This document shows positions 21,171 through 31,429 of a stretch of 64,000 nt of DNA, in pieces; the stretch's first letter is position 1; each line of letters begins with the position of its first letter. Origin of the DNA: Sthenelais limicola (Eukaryota > Annelida > Polychaeta > Phyllodocida > Sigalionidae). The notes beneath the pieces are model-generated. The model saw only the letters and a program-made list of their open reading frames with translations. It did not search any database and was not told where the DNA came from. Location: positions 88,983,740 through 89,047,739 of the forward strand of contig OW804095.1 in NCBI GenBank assembly GCA_942159475.1, in the 5' to 3' direction. Position numbers and translations under genes: made by a program.

Positions 21171-23094
21171 TGACCCATTCTCACGAAAATGGTGCAGCCC
21201 GTCCTCAAAGGGTAAAAATTATATTTTGTTTGATCAATCTGAGACTTAGTAACTTTTAAGTTACTATATAGGCGGTAATATGTGTGAGTTTGCCATCAAA
21301 TCAGACCAATAGTTTTTGTTCAGGAGGTTATCAAAGATTGGTGGAGAAAATTTGGTGAAAAAACGTCGCACACCCCTATATTACCTAGAAAAGATCATTT
21401 CTCTTTTATAATTTGTATATTATCAATTATTTCTATCACCATCCTCTAACTAAATGTTTTATTAATGTAATAGCCCAAAAAGTGTTTTCTCTCCTTTATA
21501 AAAACTTTTCAAATCGGGGACAACAAAAATAGTCAGAAACTGGATTCCCACATCAATCAGATGAAGCATCCTATCATTGACTGTGTTTCATTTATTATTC
21601 TCAAATCATTCTATTTTTCTGTTATAATATGATGAAATATTATCTTTTACCCCTGAGTATGATTAGTTACCCAGATTTTTGGTAATTTATCCACATTTTC
21701 AGGCTTCAAATTTTCACTCAGAAAAAACGTCGCCCTATCTATGTCAAATTTAGTCAATTATATGAAGCTTGATTGTTGTTTTTGAAGTTTTTAATACATA
21801 ACTGACACCATTTTAGACCATTTTAGCATTATTTTTTTAAAACTCATCATTCATTCCATTATCCACTCAGGGATGGTGAAGTTTTCATGCAGTAGAGTCA
21901 TATATGATGTGTCACAGGAAAATGAGTCACAATTCGAAAAAAGTGATATTATTCCAAGTGATTAAATCATTAGATTTCTTCATTGGAATATTCTCATTTT
22001 TGGATTGCTTAGTGCTATCGATCATAGCAATATCTGTACCAAATTTCAGAACAGTGTATTAAATGTATCCTTGATATATCCTTGCATTCTTGTCAAAGAA
22101 TGGTGGGAAAAAAAATGTTAAATCCTGTGATGTCTATACCTCCTACATGTAATGTATTATAATCACTCATCTACATAAAATATATAGATCAATATTTTTT
22201 ATTTTGTTGTAGGAAGCTACCTTAGGACCTGTTCCTTAAAAATGAGCAGGATACACACATCAAAATCAAATCATTTCTTGAGCACAAGGATTCAAATAGG
22301 GGCGACGTTTTTACACTGCCAAGTCATATATTGAGTGAAAGTTGTAAAAACGTCGCCCTATCTAAAGTCTAAATAACTCACTTTTTGAAATCTTAACAGT
22401 TTCTGCAGATCATTTCCCACAAAGTCTAGGATGATATAATGGTAAATAAGTGGAAAATGATTTAATTTTGCCAATATTTAGCTCATGTTTTTATGTAAAA
22501 ACATCCCCATAGTGTGGAAAAAACGTCGCCGGGGGCGACGTTTTTTCCACCAATTATTAGGATCAGCCCCAAGGCCTAAGGTCTAAGGTCTCACAATCTT
22601 CCAATGGTGATATACATGTGTCTTCCAACCTATGCTTATGAAATTATACTTTTTAGAAAAAATTGATTTAATTATTTCAGAAAGCACAGCTATTTTGTCT
22701 GGCGACGTTTTTACACCTCAATTTAGCCATTTTTACATTAATCGACTTAGGAGCATAAATTCTGCAGCTACATTCAACCTTAATACATCATTTTATTCGG
22801 TTTTGATGCCCCATTCTATGGCACAAATCTTATTTATGCATATTGATTCAACTATATGTTTTCCCAAAATAACTATGAGTTTGGTAGTGATTAATGGGTC
22901 TTTTTCCTTGATTTGATAGTGTATAATTTAAAAAATATACATCACAGATACACAAAAGTATATATTTTAATTATGCTTATGCCAAGACGCATGTAGCTAA
23001 TCAATTCCTATGTATTTAAGATCAATATCGACCAAGATATTGACCAATAAATGCAAATAATGGGGGGTTGCACTACTTTCGTGAGAATGGGTCA
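21171..23094. mobile_element. 1.92 kb non-autonomous TIR element with recurrent CGTCGCC motif
   Basis: Left end TGACCCATTCTCACGAAA is matched in reverse complement at 23,094 and pairs for about 25 bp with two mismatches. Both ends abut (TA)n DNA, so the target duplication (TA or TATATA) cannot be fixed. The interior is AT-rich with no transposase. Seven copies of AAAACGTCGC(C) occur in either orientation (about 21,360, 21,726, 22,301, 22,346, 22,521 and 22,533 as a palindrome pair, and 22,700). The superfamily is not assigned. A copy of the GTGTCACA-type arm (21,902-21,938) lies inside. Confidence 0.75.
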
Positions 23095-23565
23095 TATATA
23101 TATATAATATTTATTATATGCGCATGCTATATGAGAGGTGCTATAAGTGGTGTGCTATAAAAATATTCATATAGGACGTGTCCTATAAAAATGTAGTTGT
23201 CTAAAAAACTAGCTCTGTTGATATGCTTCGCAGAGCTTTGGCTCTCCGCGAAGCATTGTAAACAAATCCCTGTGATCGGTAATCCACCCGTGATTCTGTT
23301 ACTATGATTATAAAATACATGATAAAAACCATATCATTAAATAGAGCATTACATTCTCTATCCAATGATATAAGTTTTATTAATATAGCTCAAGAAATGG
23401 CCACAATATGAACGTTTTAATTTAACAATATAAATAGGCCTATACTAACAAGGCTGTCAGCAGGGCTGTCAGTGGGGCTGTCAGCGGGGCTCTCTGTGCT
23501 TCTTTAATATTTTTTCAGTGATATCTGATGATATATGATCAAATTTTATGCACATATAATAAATA
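23095..23565. other. AT-rich spacer with a hairpin and short repeats
   Basis: A hairpin at 23,223-23,256 pairs 'atgcttcgcagagc' with 'gctctccgcgaagcat' around a 4-base loop. 'gggctgtcag' type repeats occur near 23,460-23,490 (three copies). No gene. Confidence 0.5.
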
Positions 23566-23567
23566 TA

Positions 23568-23700
23568 GAATGGAACTCGCCTGCAATAATCGCAAATTTA
23601 TTGGACTTGATTCGTCCACATAAGCACTCTGCCTACAGCATCATGCTTATGTGGACGAATCTCGCCCAATAAATTTGCGATTATTGCCGGCTCGTCCCAT

Positions 23701-23702
<2 letters not shown>
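23568..23702. repeat. Foldback: two 58-bp arms with a 17-bp loop
   Basis: The left arm (23,568-23,626, including 'aataatcgcaaatttattgg' and 'attcgtccacataagca') pairs with 23,644-23,702 at roughly 90 per cent. It is a compact MITE-like hairpin immediately before a (CT)n(AT)n microsatellite (23,699-23,755). Confidence 0.85.
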
Positions 23703-23746
<44 letters not shown>

Positions 23747-23756
23747 ATATATATAG

Positions 23757-24159
23757 TAGCTTTACAATCCCCCAAGTGCAACCAGTTCATAAAGAGCTGG
23801 TGTGTTTACTTTACACCAGAGGTGTCCCATGCACTGGGGCTGGTTTTTGTAATGTAATTCATGTTTTCCCTTATATTTACCGATTCTTACTATAACATTC
23901 TTATTCCTTCTACCCATTCTTGTATAAACTTACTGAGAGTGAAATCTCTTATGTTTACAGACGTGCTTGTCCTTTTCATATTGTCTTTTATGTTGAATAT
24001 CATGACACAGGTCTGTTGTACCTTACTCAGGTAAGAGACTACCCTTGCTTTGGGTGAATATAGAAGGGCTGTTGATCGGACAATAAACCAGAAAGTAGCA
24101 GGTAGCTTATTTGTTGACTTTTGTTTATTGAAAGCGTCGGGAGATTGAATCACTACAAT
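23757..24159 (+). repeat. Probable 5' LTR of the Ty3/Gypsy element
   Basis: The segment has an AATAAA (about 24,083), ends in CACTACA, and is followed by ATTGGTGCCATGACC, which looks like a tRNA primer-binding site. About 100 bases later a gag-like ATG begins. The left border is lost in the AT microsatellite. No second copy (3' LTR) was found before 34 kb, so this call rests on position and motif order. Confidence 0.45.
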
Positions 24160-24180
24160 TGGTGCCATGACCAGCTCTTG
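24160..24180 (+). promoter_or_regulatory. Candidate primer-binding site
   Basis: TGGTGCCATGACCAGC begins three bases after the putative LTR end. Retrotransposon minus-strand priming sites usually start TGG. The matching tRNA was not identified. Confidence 0.4.
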
Positions 24181-24267
24181 ACCTTTAGTCTAGATCAACT
24201 CCCTGAATTGTCTGATTTGCCAAATCTGTGATTTTGAGCTGTCTTGCGCCTTTGCTTAAAGTGGTAA

Positions 24268-24372
24268 TATGGCTACTGCATTGCCAGATGCTGGGCCGGA
24301 TTTGCATGCCCCGCCTGGGTATAGTCCGGGAGCCAAAGGCCATTTTTGGGCTGAACCCCGCAATGTCGGATA
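24268..24372 (+). pseudogene. Ty3/Gypsy gag, N-terminal end, interrupted
   Basis: An ATG about 108 bases after the primer-binding site opens a short proline-rich frame (MATALPDAGPDLHAPPGYSP, then GHFWAEPRNVG). It runs into a TAA and a run of ten T where other repeat DNA begins. Gag-like reading resumes only near 26,310, so the gene appears to have been split by an insertion of about 1.9 kb. Function would be assembly of the retrotransposon particle. Recognition rests on position and composition, not a defined domain. Confidence 0.5.
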
Positions 24373-26305
24373 AAGTTTTTTTTTTCGCTGTTTCATGTAG
24401 CCTAGGGGTAGGTAATCACAAATCAGGGGGGTGACCGTTCCCACCTATTGAGCAATTTTAGATATTAACCCTTTTATCCTGGTCATGCCAATATACCCCA
24501 AATACAGGATTTTATAGGATTCATAGAATTCATTTATTCTGATCTGAATAGTGCACTTTGTGACACCTTTTTGAAATTTGGTATGCTGTTAGAACAGGTC
24601 ATAAGGTTTTTAAAAATCACTGGCTACAAGTTGGGGGAGAACCCTGGTGGCCGGTAGCTGCAAAATTCAAAATGGCTGCCACCAAACATCAAATGCACCA
24701 TAGTTTGGCTTCTACTGGCTGGATTTTCAAGTGTGATACCACTTTTCAGATGTTTTTAAGTATGAGAAATTCATTTCTGTGGACTGTATTGAGTTTCAAG
24801 GTCATTTCAAGGTCAGAATCCAACATGGCTGCTGCCATGAAACTAGAATGTCATAGCTCAGCTCCAATTAACCACACATACTTCTGTAACACCAGTTTTA
24901 ATGTGTTTTCAGGAGTGCGGAAACTATTTCTAAAAAAATGGTGAAATATTGTACCTTTATCCCATAGAAGAAACACCTCAGAAGAAGAGAAAACGGGTCC
25001 GATGTATGAATAAGTGTTATCGACCCAGAGAAAGAATGAGCTTTGTTGACAAATTGAATAAAGTTGTTTAAAAAAAAAAAAAAAGTCATTTCTCTCTTTT
25101 GAGGTCATTTTCTAGGTCAAAATCCAATATGGCTGCCATTGAGGGGCAAGAATGTAATATCTCAGCTGCTATTTGCACTATAACTGTGTTAGTGAGGTAG
25201 CTTGAGGCCAGATTTGAGATAGATGTGGATGGATCAAAGGGCCAAATTTACCCCACATGCTGTCCATGTACTTTATGATTTCTATATGAACTACTCTTGT
25301 ATATTATGGTGGCCATCTTGGATTTCCAAGGTCACCATTATGTAAAAACCTATATCTACCAATATCTCAGCTTCTAAGCCACCCAGGGTCACCATCTTGG
25401 TGTCTAAACATACATTTTCTGGGTCAAGGAATACAACTATATCATTTAAAAAAAGACCAGATTGGCTTTAACAACTGTATTTCACAGTATATTCTCATCA
25501 GGCCCTTTTGGCCGTTTAAGCTTTCCTCACTTCTCAAAATTGGCAACAGGAGACTTTAGTGCACTTCCAACATGCCCACATTGTACCACATTCTCTTTCA
25601 CTCTTTGACACACCTACTGCAGTTCACTGTAGGCCCCACTGTCCACAGATAACATGGCCCACATGAATACATAGTTCTTGCCCATTTTCTACAAGAGAGC
25701 AGCTACAATAATAATGATCAGACATAGAATGAATGTGCTGCATTGGGCTACATACTTTTTCCACCTTACAGTTGTTCTTTTATTGTACATTTCTTGTCTG
25801 ACATACCTATGAAAGACATTTATATATATCATACCTGACATTTGAAATGGCTATGTGAGCTGTGTTATACTTTCTTTATTATAGTAGTGATAACCAAACA
25901 GTAACATCTATTAATTCATTCCGAAGTAATATCACCAATACTAATAATAAGTTCACATCCCTGGAGAAGAAAGATTCATATCCATGTCGGGTGGACTGTA
26001 CATAATAACAGTGAGATAAGATTACAGAGACTACTTGGAGGGATTTCAATGGAAGAATGCACTTGCAAAATCAGCCATTGCATAATCAGCCACTTGTGAC
26101 TCTTGTTAAAAACCATGTAATGTGGCTGTTTTGGCTCTTGCAAAGCTCTGGCTGGTCCCCTCCCCTTCTCCAAAAAGGTACTTATCAATGGAACCATGGA
26201 GGCAGGAAATGGTGTAATAGAGTCCAATATTCAAGTGTTGGGATGCTGTTCACAACATGGAACACCTATGCCTTATCTTCATCACATTGCACATAGTATG
26301 TGAGA
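24373..26305. repeat. Insertion in gag: 'ATGGCTGCC' degenerate repeats and unassigned DNA
   Basis: Units with 'aaggtcagaatccaacatgg' / 'ctgccat' / 'atagctcagct' occur near 24,660, 24,800 and 25,110-25,160, with weaker ones to 25,370. This 'AAnATGGCTGCC' style of degenerate repeat is common in invertebrate non-coding DNA. From 25,400 to 26,300 no feature was recognised. Confidence 0.55.
24938..25084 (+). mobile_element. Poly(A)-tailed insert within the ATGGCTGCC repeats
   Basis: The sequence ends AATAAAGTTGTTT plus about 14 A and is flanked on both sides by 'atttct', a possible 6-bp target duplication. It could be a retrocopy or short SINE. One plus-strand frame reads without a stop from about 24,953 to a TAA just before the A-run (ending MSFVDKLNKVV), but no protein family was recognised. 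Confidence 0.4.
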
Positions 26306-26309
26306 CCGA

Positions 26310-26846
26310 CTGGTGTATTACCACTAAGAGATTTGGCTGTGGATTGCTTGATTGATGCAGCAACTGGTGTGTCAGAGTTTGATGATTACAGAACCACTAG
26401 AGAAGACAATCATGGTGTCTGGTCTGACACAACTCGTGTATCAGAACCAGGATCTCAAGGAGACTCTGGATGTAGCTACTGCCCAATCTTCTTTGTATAC
26501 AAGGAAATTGGAGGTGGAGTATGAGAAACTTAAATGTGAAGCTTCGCCAGTAGATGATTTACCACGCTTGGTAACAGAGGAAACAAAGGAAACTCAGACT
26601 GATTTTGAGTTGTTCCCAATTACGGAATTACTAGGATTCTCTACCAGGAACGCCTTGCCAGTGGATTTGAGCAAAACTGCACCCAGATGTTTGACCTTTG
26701 CGGACATGAGGACTGGTTATGGGCATAGGGATCCTTCACTGGACTTCCTAGGTTCACCAGTAGGAATGGTTGGGGATACAGCTAAAAAGGTAACATTTCA
26801 AGAACTGCTAGGTTCACCTCCTCCCCAGCAAGTCGTGTTTTCATGA
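26310..26846 (+). pseudogene. Ty3/Gypsy gag, middle part
   Basis: The frame from about 26,352 carries a coiled-coil-like stretch (LTQLVYQNQDLKETLDVATA, then TRKLEVEYEKL), followed by a polar linker. It ends at a TGA (26,844-26,846), after which gag-like text continues with stops (26,850-27,060). It lies between the interrupted gag start and the capsid-like ORF and was probably one gag protein with them. No enzymatic motif is expected. The exact start is unknown because the upstream side is an insertion boundary and frames shift near 26,350. Confidence 0.5.
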
Positions 26847-26849
26847 ATC

Positions 26850-27315
26850 AGGAGATTGTAACTCCTTAGCTGGTTGAATTTCCTGACCGGAAGGTGACTC
26901 CAGAACGTCTTAAGACCCCTCAGTGGATGAAGACCCCTCAGCGAATCGCCGCTGAGATGAGCGAAACTCAGACTCCTATGAAAACTTCTGACAGAACTTG
27001 TTCTTCTCAGACTTCAGGAGGAGGCCAGGCATGTAAAACCCCTGGTAAGAGTTTGATGGAATAGAAATTGACCGGAACAGAAGATTTCAATAGAGAGATT
27101 GAATAGAGGGATTATAGAGGGATTATCCATGGAGACATTTATGTCCCAAAGAAACCAAATCCGCCTAAGAACTTCACTGGCTCTGATTCATCTTCAGACG
27201 AGAAACAAAGGGGGAAAAAAAGAAGGCAAAGAAAGCAAGACGCAGCAAAATCGCACGTAAGGATAATTCTCTGGTACAGGGAAAGAACTATGATGGTTCA
27301 GACAATTCGAATGTA
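26850..27315 (+). pseudogene. Decayed gag linker with basic segment
   Basis: Stops in all frames, but fragments read as protein: GDIYVPKKPNPPKNFTGSDS (about 27,139-27,198) and a run of Lys/Arg codons (27,205-27,260). A short direct repeat ('agagggattatagagggatt') lies near 27,104. It connects the middle gag part to the capsid-like ORF. Confidence 0.4.
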
Positions 27316-28197
27316 ATGTTTGAGTATTCTCTAATTGTTGGGAGACACTCGCATACAGCTTGTCTGCCCATAATCAAGCCATGGGATCAGAAGGATCCAT
27401 GGCGTGTTTATTTAGCTGAGATGAAAGTATTGGCAGTCACCTACAATTGGTCAGAAGAGGAATTCCTGATCCAATTGCAGTGTGGTTGCAAGAGACAGCT
27501 GGCGGACATGGGGGATTTGCCCCATGATTTGACATTGTGGAAGTTTGTGGCTCACATAGACACTAACTTTGGTGAACATTCCCATAGTAGGAAGCAGGTG
27601 GAATTTTATAATTGTCATCAGACTTCTAATCAGTCTACCCGTCATTTCGCTAATGAGGTGGCTAGAAGAGGCAGGTATGCCCATGGAGTAAAAACAGACA
27701 GCACCCTGAGGACGCTGGCTCTCCGGATTTACCTTAAGGGGTTAAGTAATCAGAGATGGCTACCTGGGTCCGTTCTAAGGAACCTCATGACTTGCAAGCA
27801 GGTAACAGAGACACAGGAGAAGGCTGATGCTACTTCCTCTGGTTCAGAGGTAGATGATGTGTCCACTGTGATTGTGCAGGCTTTGCATGCTTGGCATGAG
27901 CGTAACCCTAAAGCTCGGTATAGCAAAGATCCTAGGTCGCTGCCAGAAAAGAACACTTGTCTAGGCAGAAAGAGTTCCCTGATTAGCCCGGCTCTTGTCT
28001 CAGAAGTGAGCCAAGCCGGGTACCAAGCTGTTAAAGGACAGATTGTGGTTGTGGGACAGAACCCCAACAGGTCTGCCCGGATACCGAAAGTTTCTGTACA
28101 ACAGTCGAAAACACTGAGAATCACGGATAATTTAAATGACCGTAAGAGATGGTACTCCCCATGGGGGTTAGGTGGGGGAAAGGAGACTTTTTGGTAG
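27316..28197 (+). CDS. Ty3/Gypsy gag, capsid-like domain
   Basis: A frame of 293 codons shows the helical pattern of retrotransposon capsids: KPWDQKDPWRVYLAEMKVLA near residue 20, then LIQLQCGCKRQLADMGDLP, LWKFVAHIDTNFGE, RKQVEFYNCHQ, STRHFANEVARRGRYA and LALRIYLKGLSNQRW. It would form the particle that packages the RNA. No CCHC zinc knuckle is visible, so the nucleocapsid is missing or atypical. The last 16 codons overlap the protease ORF in another frame, as for a frameshift between gag and pol or simple decay. The frame begins inside an already decayed gag, so the true start is not fixed. Confidence 0.7.
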   Translation: MFEYSLIVGRHSHTACLPIIKPWDQKDPWRVYLAEMKVLAVTYNWSEEEFLIQLQCGCKRQLADMGDLPHDLTLWKFVAHIDTNFGEHSHSRKQVEFYNCHQTSNQSTRHFANEVARRGRYAHGVKTDSTLRTLALRIYLKGLSNQRWLPGSVLRNLMTCKQVTETQEKADATSSGSEVDDVSTVIVQALHAWHERNPKARYSKDPRSLPEKNTCLGRKSSLISPALVSEVSQAGYQAVKGQIVVVGQNPNRSARIPKVSVQQSKTLRITDNLNDRKRWYSPWGLGGGKETFW

Positions 28198-28673
28198 ACC
28201 CAGGAGCTACTACTAGCTTGGTTACTAAAAAGTTCTTAGATCCTCTTCCTCAGAAACCACCTCTGGTTCCGGTCCGGATGGTGTGTGCGATGGGGAATGG
28301 CCTGCCTATAACCACTCATGGGAGTGTGTTATCTCCTATTGTGATAGGGGAACGGACATACATGATTACATGTCTGGTTGTTTCTGGCCTGAAGGGACCA
28401 GAAGACAGACTTTTGGCGGTGGATTTTTATTACGTCCACAAATGTAATCTTGACTGGTCTGGATTGCTATTCCTTGAGAATCAGACAGTTTCTGTTATGT
28501 GCAAGCAATGGAAGCATGTAAAGAAAAGTTTGAGACGCTCCACTATTCAGGCTGTGGAGGTGATAGACTTTGTGGATGGAGGTGAAGTTAGGCTTAAGGA
28601 GCCTGTGGTCCTCAAACCTCGGTCTGTGACTCTTGCCAAAATAGATTTGGGTACATGTTCTGATGCATCATAG
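28149..28673 (+). CDS. Ty3/Gypsy aspartic protease region with altered active site
   Basis: The protease that cuts Gag-Pol is recognisable by FLVDPGATTSLVTKKFL (about residues 14-30), where the family has D-T/S-G-A, and by a second strand motif LLAVDFYYVHKCNLDW (about 95-110), equivalent to ILG-D. Here Thr/Ser is replaced by Pro in the catalytic triplet, so activity is doubtful. A pol linker rich in Val and Lys follows (to residue 174). The ORF ends at a TAG three bases before the next reading frame at 28,677, which continues the polyprotein, so this stop is probably a nonsense mutation. Confidence 0.7.
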   Translation: MVLPMGVRWGKGDFLVDPGATTSLVTKKFLDPLPQKPPLVPVRMVCAMGNGLPITTHGSVLSPIVIGERTYMITCLVVSGLKGPEDRLLAVDFYYVHKCNLDWSGLLFLENQTVSVMCKQWKHVKKSLRRSTIQAVEVIDFVDGGEVRLKEPVVLKPRSVTLAKIDLGTCSDAS

Positions 28674-28676
28674 GGA

Positions 28677-29246
28677 TTGATGTTCGAGCCTGATCAGGGA
28701 TTGTTGAAAGATTTTGCCTTGAGAAGTCTGAACACTTATGTGTTAGGCAACATTGATTCGGCCTCGGTAGCTTTCTCCAATCCGTCCGATTCCTCTGTGA
28801 GGTTGAATGTAGATATGGTGGTTGGGATAGTTAGTATTGTGACTTTATTGTCTGATGATGCTTCTCTACCCGATGGGGAAGATGATGAGAGAGTGAGAAC
28901 TGCTATCATCAATTCCGTTCATGTGATGGATTCACCAGTGGCGGATGATGAGCCTCTTGCTCCGGAAATAGTTGTTCTAGCTTGTACTAAAAATCTGTTG
29001 GATAAGTTATTGAGAGAGTCTCACCTGTCCAAGAAGGAAGAAAAGGAGTTAGTTTGTAAACTGCTCTATGATTACCAAGACTGTTTCTCATTGCCCGGGA
29101 ACAAAGTGGGCTGTACCCATTTGGTTTGTCATGTGATTGACACTGGAGATGCAATCCCTGTAAAGCAAGCCTATCGCAGGTTTCCAGTGGCTAGGCGGGA
29201 TGGAGCAGAGGCGGAAATCTGGAAAATGTATAAGGAAGGACGGATT
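28677..29246 (+). pseudogene. Ty3/Gypsy pol linker and N-terminal edge of reverse transcriptase; core deleted
   Basis: An acidic linker is followed by the conserved entry to Gypsy RT: LLYDYQDCFSLPGNKVGCT, HVIDTGDAIPVKQAYRRFPV and EIWKMYKEGRIE (to about 29,246). The fingers, palm and YxDD catalytic region that should follow, usually some 150-200 residues, are absent. The sequence passes directly into the RNase H connection in another frame. A deletion at this junction is the simplest explanation. This copy cannot make cDNA itself. Confidence 0.75.
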
Positions 29247-30014
29247 GAGCATAGTGTGGACCAAGAAATGCGAGGAAGCATTTGAGGTGGCAAAGGCTTT
29301 ATTGACTTCAGCCCCAGTTCTTGGTTGTCCTAGAAATGAGGGATATTTTGTGTTAGATATGGATGCCAGTGGAATGGCCAGAGTTTTTTCACAGATGCAG
29401 GATGGAAAAGAAGTTGCGTTGGGCTATGCTAGCAACAGTCTCACTCGACCACAAAAGAAGGGAGAGAAGCACAAGAATGCGGATGGTTTGTCCCTGATTC
29501 CCACAAGGAAATGCGGACATCTTGGCTGGCTAGATTGTGGCATCTATGATGCTGTGATTGCTGAAGCTACAGTTGTTTTAGGTTCTTTGGAGGACGAAAT
29601 CCGGGTTGCACAACAGGATGATCCACTCCAGAAGAGAGTTATGGCTATACTGGATGGTAGCAGTCCAGTTCCCAGCAAAGAGGAAATGACTGGTGAACCA
29701 CAGGACTTCTGTGTATATGTCCATAACCATGATAATTTGGAAATGGTCTGGGGTGTCTTATGCTTCCGTAAGAACACTGAACAGACATACGCCAGGAAGA
29801 TAATTCCTGCCTCGATGAGAAGTGACATCTTCCGTTGTTTGCATGGTTCCAGATTGGAAGGCCATTATGGAGAATTCAAGACCAGCTGGAACGCAAAAAG
29901 GAAATATTTTTGGCCTGGAATGCGGTATGATTTGAAACAACGGTTGAGGCCTTGCCCTGCTTGTAATATGCGGAAAACAAGAGTCCATTTAAGACTACCC
30001 CTAGAGGCAACAAC
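29247..30014 (+). CDS. Ty3/Gypsy RNase H remnant and integrase zinc-binding domain
   Basis: The connection and RNase H start are clear: VWTKKCEEAFEVAKALLTSA, PVLGCPRN and FVLDMDASGMARVFSQMQDG (about 29,250-29,405). RNase H is then shortened, jumping from LTRPQKKGEKHK to NADGLS (the family's ADxLS motif) near 29,480. Next is the integrase N-terminal HHCC domain: CLHGSRLEGHYG, YFWPGMRYDL and CPACNMRK (about 29,836-29,975). The second internal deletion removes most of RNase H. The reading frame remains open to the TGA at 30,019-30,021, where it shifts into the core. Confidence 0.75.
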
Positions 30015-30262
30015 TATGTGATGGTGGTGATGGATCATTATCGAAGTGGGCTGAAGTGTATCCGTTGCCAGATCATATGGCTGAAAGGTGTGTGGATGGT
30101 CTGTTCAGAGTCTGTTCAGAGAATCTTGAGATTCGGTTGTCCGGTTTCTCTGCAGATGGACGGGGCTCCCAAATTTAGGTCTCAGCTCTTGCGAAGTTTG
30201 TTGGAGATGTTGGGGGTCGAGAAACTGACCACTCTCCCATACAGGCTTGGCCAGGCAGAGAG
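30015..30262 (+). pseudogene. Ty3/Gypsy integrase catalytic core, N-terminal part, frameshifted
   Basis: The DDE core is visible: first Asp in VMVVMDHY (about 30,018-30,040), second Asp in LQMDGAPKFRSQ (about 30,155-30,185) and the Glu in LGQAERL near 30,255. A one-base shift just after MDHY restores the family pattern (KWAEVYPLPDHMAE) before the frame shifts back near 30,105. The core is cut after QAERL by an AT-rich insertion of about 0.5 kb. Confidence 0.75.
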
Positions 30263-30765
30263 ATTATATATATATAAGTATTTCTATTTCCAACTTATCA
30301 TAACAGTTACATAGGAAAAAGGTCATGTCAGTTTTTGTGCGAACATAGATCTTCCAAAAGCACCTTGTTTTGGTGTATTAATTTTCATTTTTAAGACATC
30401 TAATATATGATGCTTATTTTTTGGTCTTGTCACATCTAGATCAATCTTTTATTAGAAAAATTGGACTTATTTTACTACCAACTACTATACTTAATCATGG
30501 TGTACTCCACTTAATAACTATTTACACTGTTCTCAACCATTGTTGAATCGCTACCTCTTTCTTATTTGTCAATTTTTTTTTAGCAACTAAAGAGTTCCAT
30601 TCATATAACAACATTGACTTTTCGTATTGTGCCCATAATACATATGTTGACAAATATACCTTCTACGTACAAGTCTTACATGCTTGATTTGGGTGTATTT
30701 CTATTGTCAAAAATTTTTAATTTAAATCATCAACAATGTACAGGATATGTAATACATATATCAAC
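30262..30765. mobile_element. 0.5 kb AT-rich insertion inside the integrase
   Basis: Integrase coding stops at 30,262 and resumes near 30,766 (VEQLFCLTDYSVG region). The inserted DNA starts with 'attatatatatataag' and ends near 'acatatatcaac'. No clear inverted repeats or coding capacity were seen; the element type is unknown. Confidence 0.55.
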
Positions 30766-31255
30766 CACGTTCTGGTTGAGCAGCTCTTTTGCTTGACTGA
30801 CTATTCAGTTGGGATTTGATTGTTCCGTGTATAGCTCACGCTTATAGGGGGACTCTGCATGCAAGTACATTGTGTACATCTAACTTGGTAGTCTTTGGGA
30901 CAGAGCTTGTGACTCCAGTGGACTTAGTCTATGGAGTAGAACCAGGAGGGCTGTATTTTCCTTGTTACTTGGCTTACATGGAGAATGTAAGACAGAGGAT
31001 GAGGGAGGGACTTCCGTTTGTCAGAGAAAACCTTGGCGTTGCCGCAGTGCACAAAAAGAAGGATTTTGACAGGTGGGCGTGCCATAGATGCTTTGAAGTA
31101 GGGGCTGTGGTTTACAGATACTGTCCCCCTAAGGCTGGGGAGAAATTCGGTCCCAAGTGGGACAGGCCATTCAAAGTGCATAGATTCATAGGGGGCACTA
31201 CCTATGAATTGGAGACCACTGAGGGATTGGTCAGGTATCATGTTGATTACCTGTA
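30766..31255 (+). CDS. Ty3/Gypsy integrase C-terminal domain with GPF module
   Basis: After the insertion, the integrase continues: HAYRGTLHASTLCTSNLVVF, GTELVTPVDLVYG (end of the core), a helical segment with RENLGVAA, and then VVYRYCPPKAGEKFGPKWDR followed by PFKVHRF and TTYELETTEGLVRYHVDY (to about 31,245). GPKWxxPF is the GPY/F module of Ty3/Gypsy integrases, which helps multimerise the enzyme and bind DNA. Reading leaves homology after VDYL into about 160 bases of AT-rich DNA (31,255-31,420), probably another insert. Confidence 0.8.
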
Positions 31256-31429
31256 TTTGTATTTAATATTTTTATTCAACAAAATAAACATTATGTAACA
31301 TTTACACTATTCTCAGAGTATGCTGGCGGATTACAAAAAGTGATAGAAAATATATTCTGAAACATTATTCGATAATTTATAAAATATAAAACATGAAATA
31401 ACATAAAATGTAGATTTCTTCTCGAAAAG

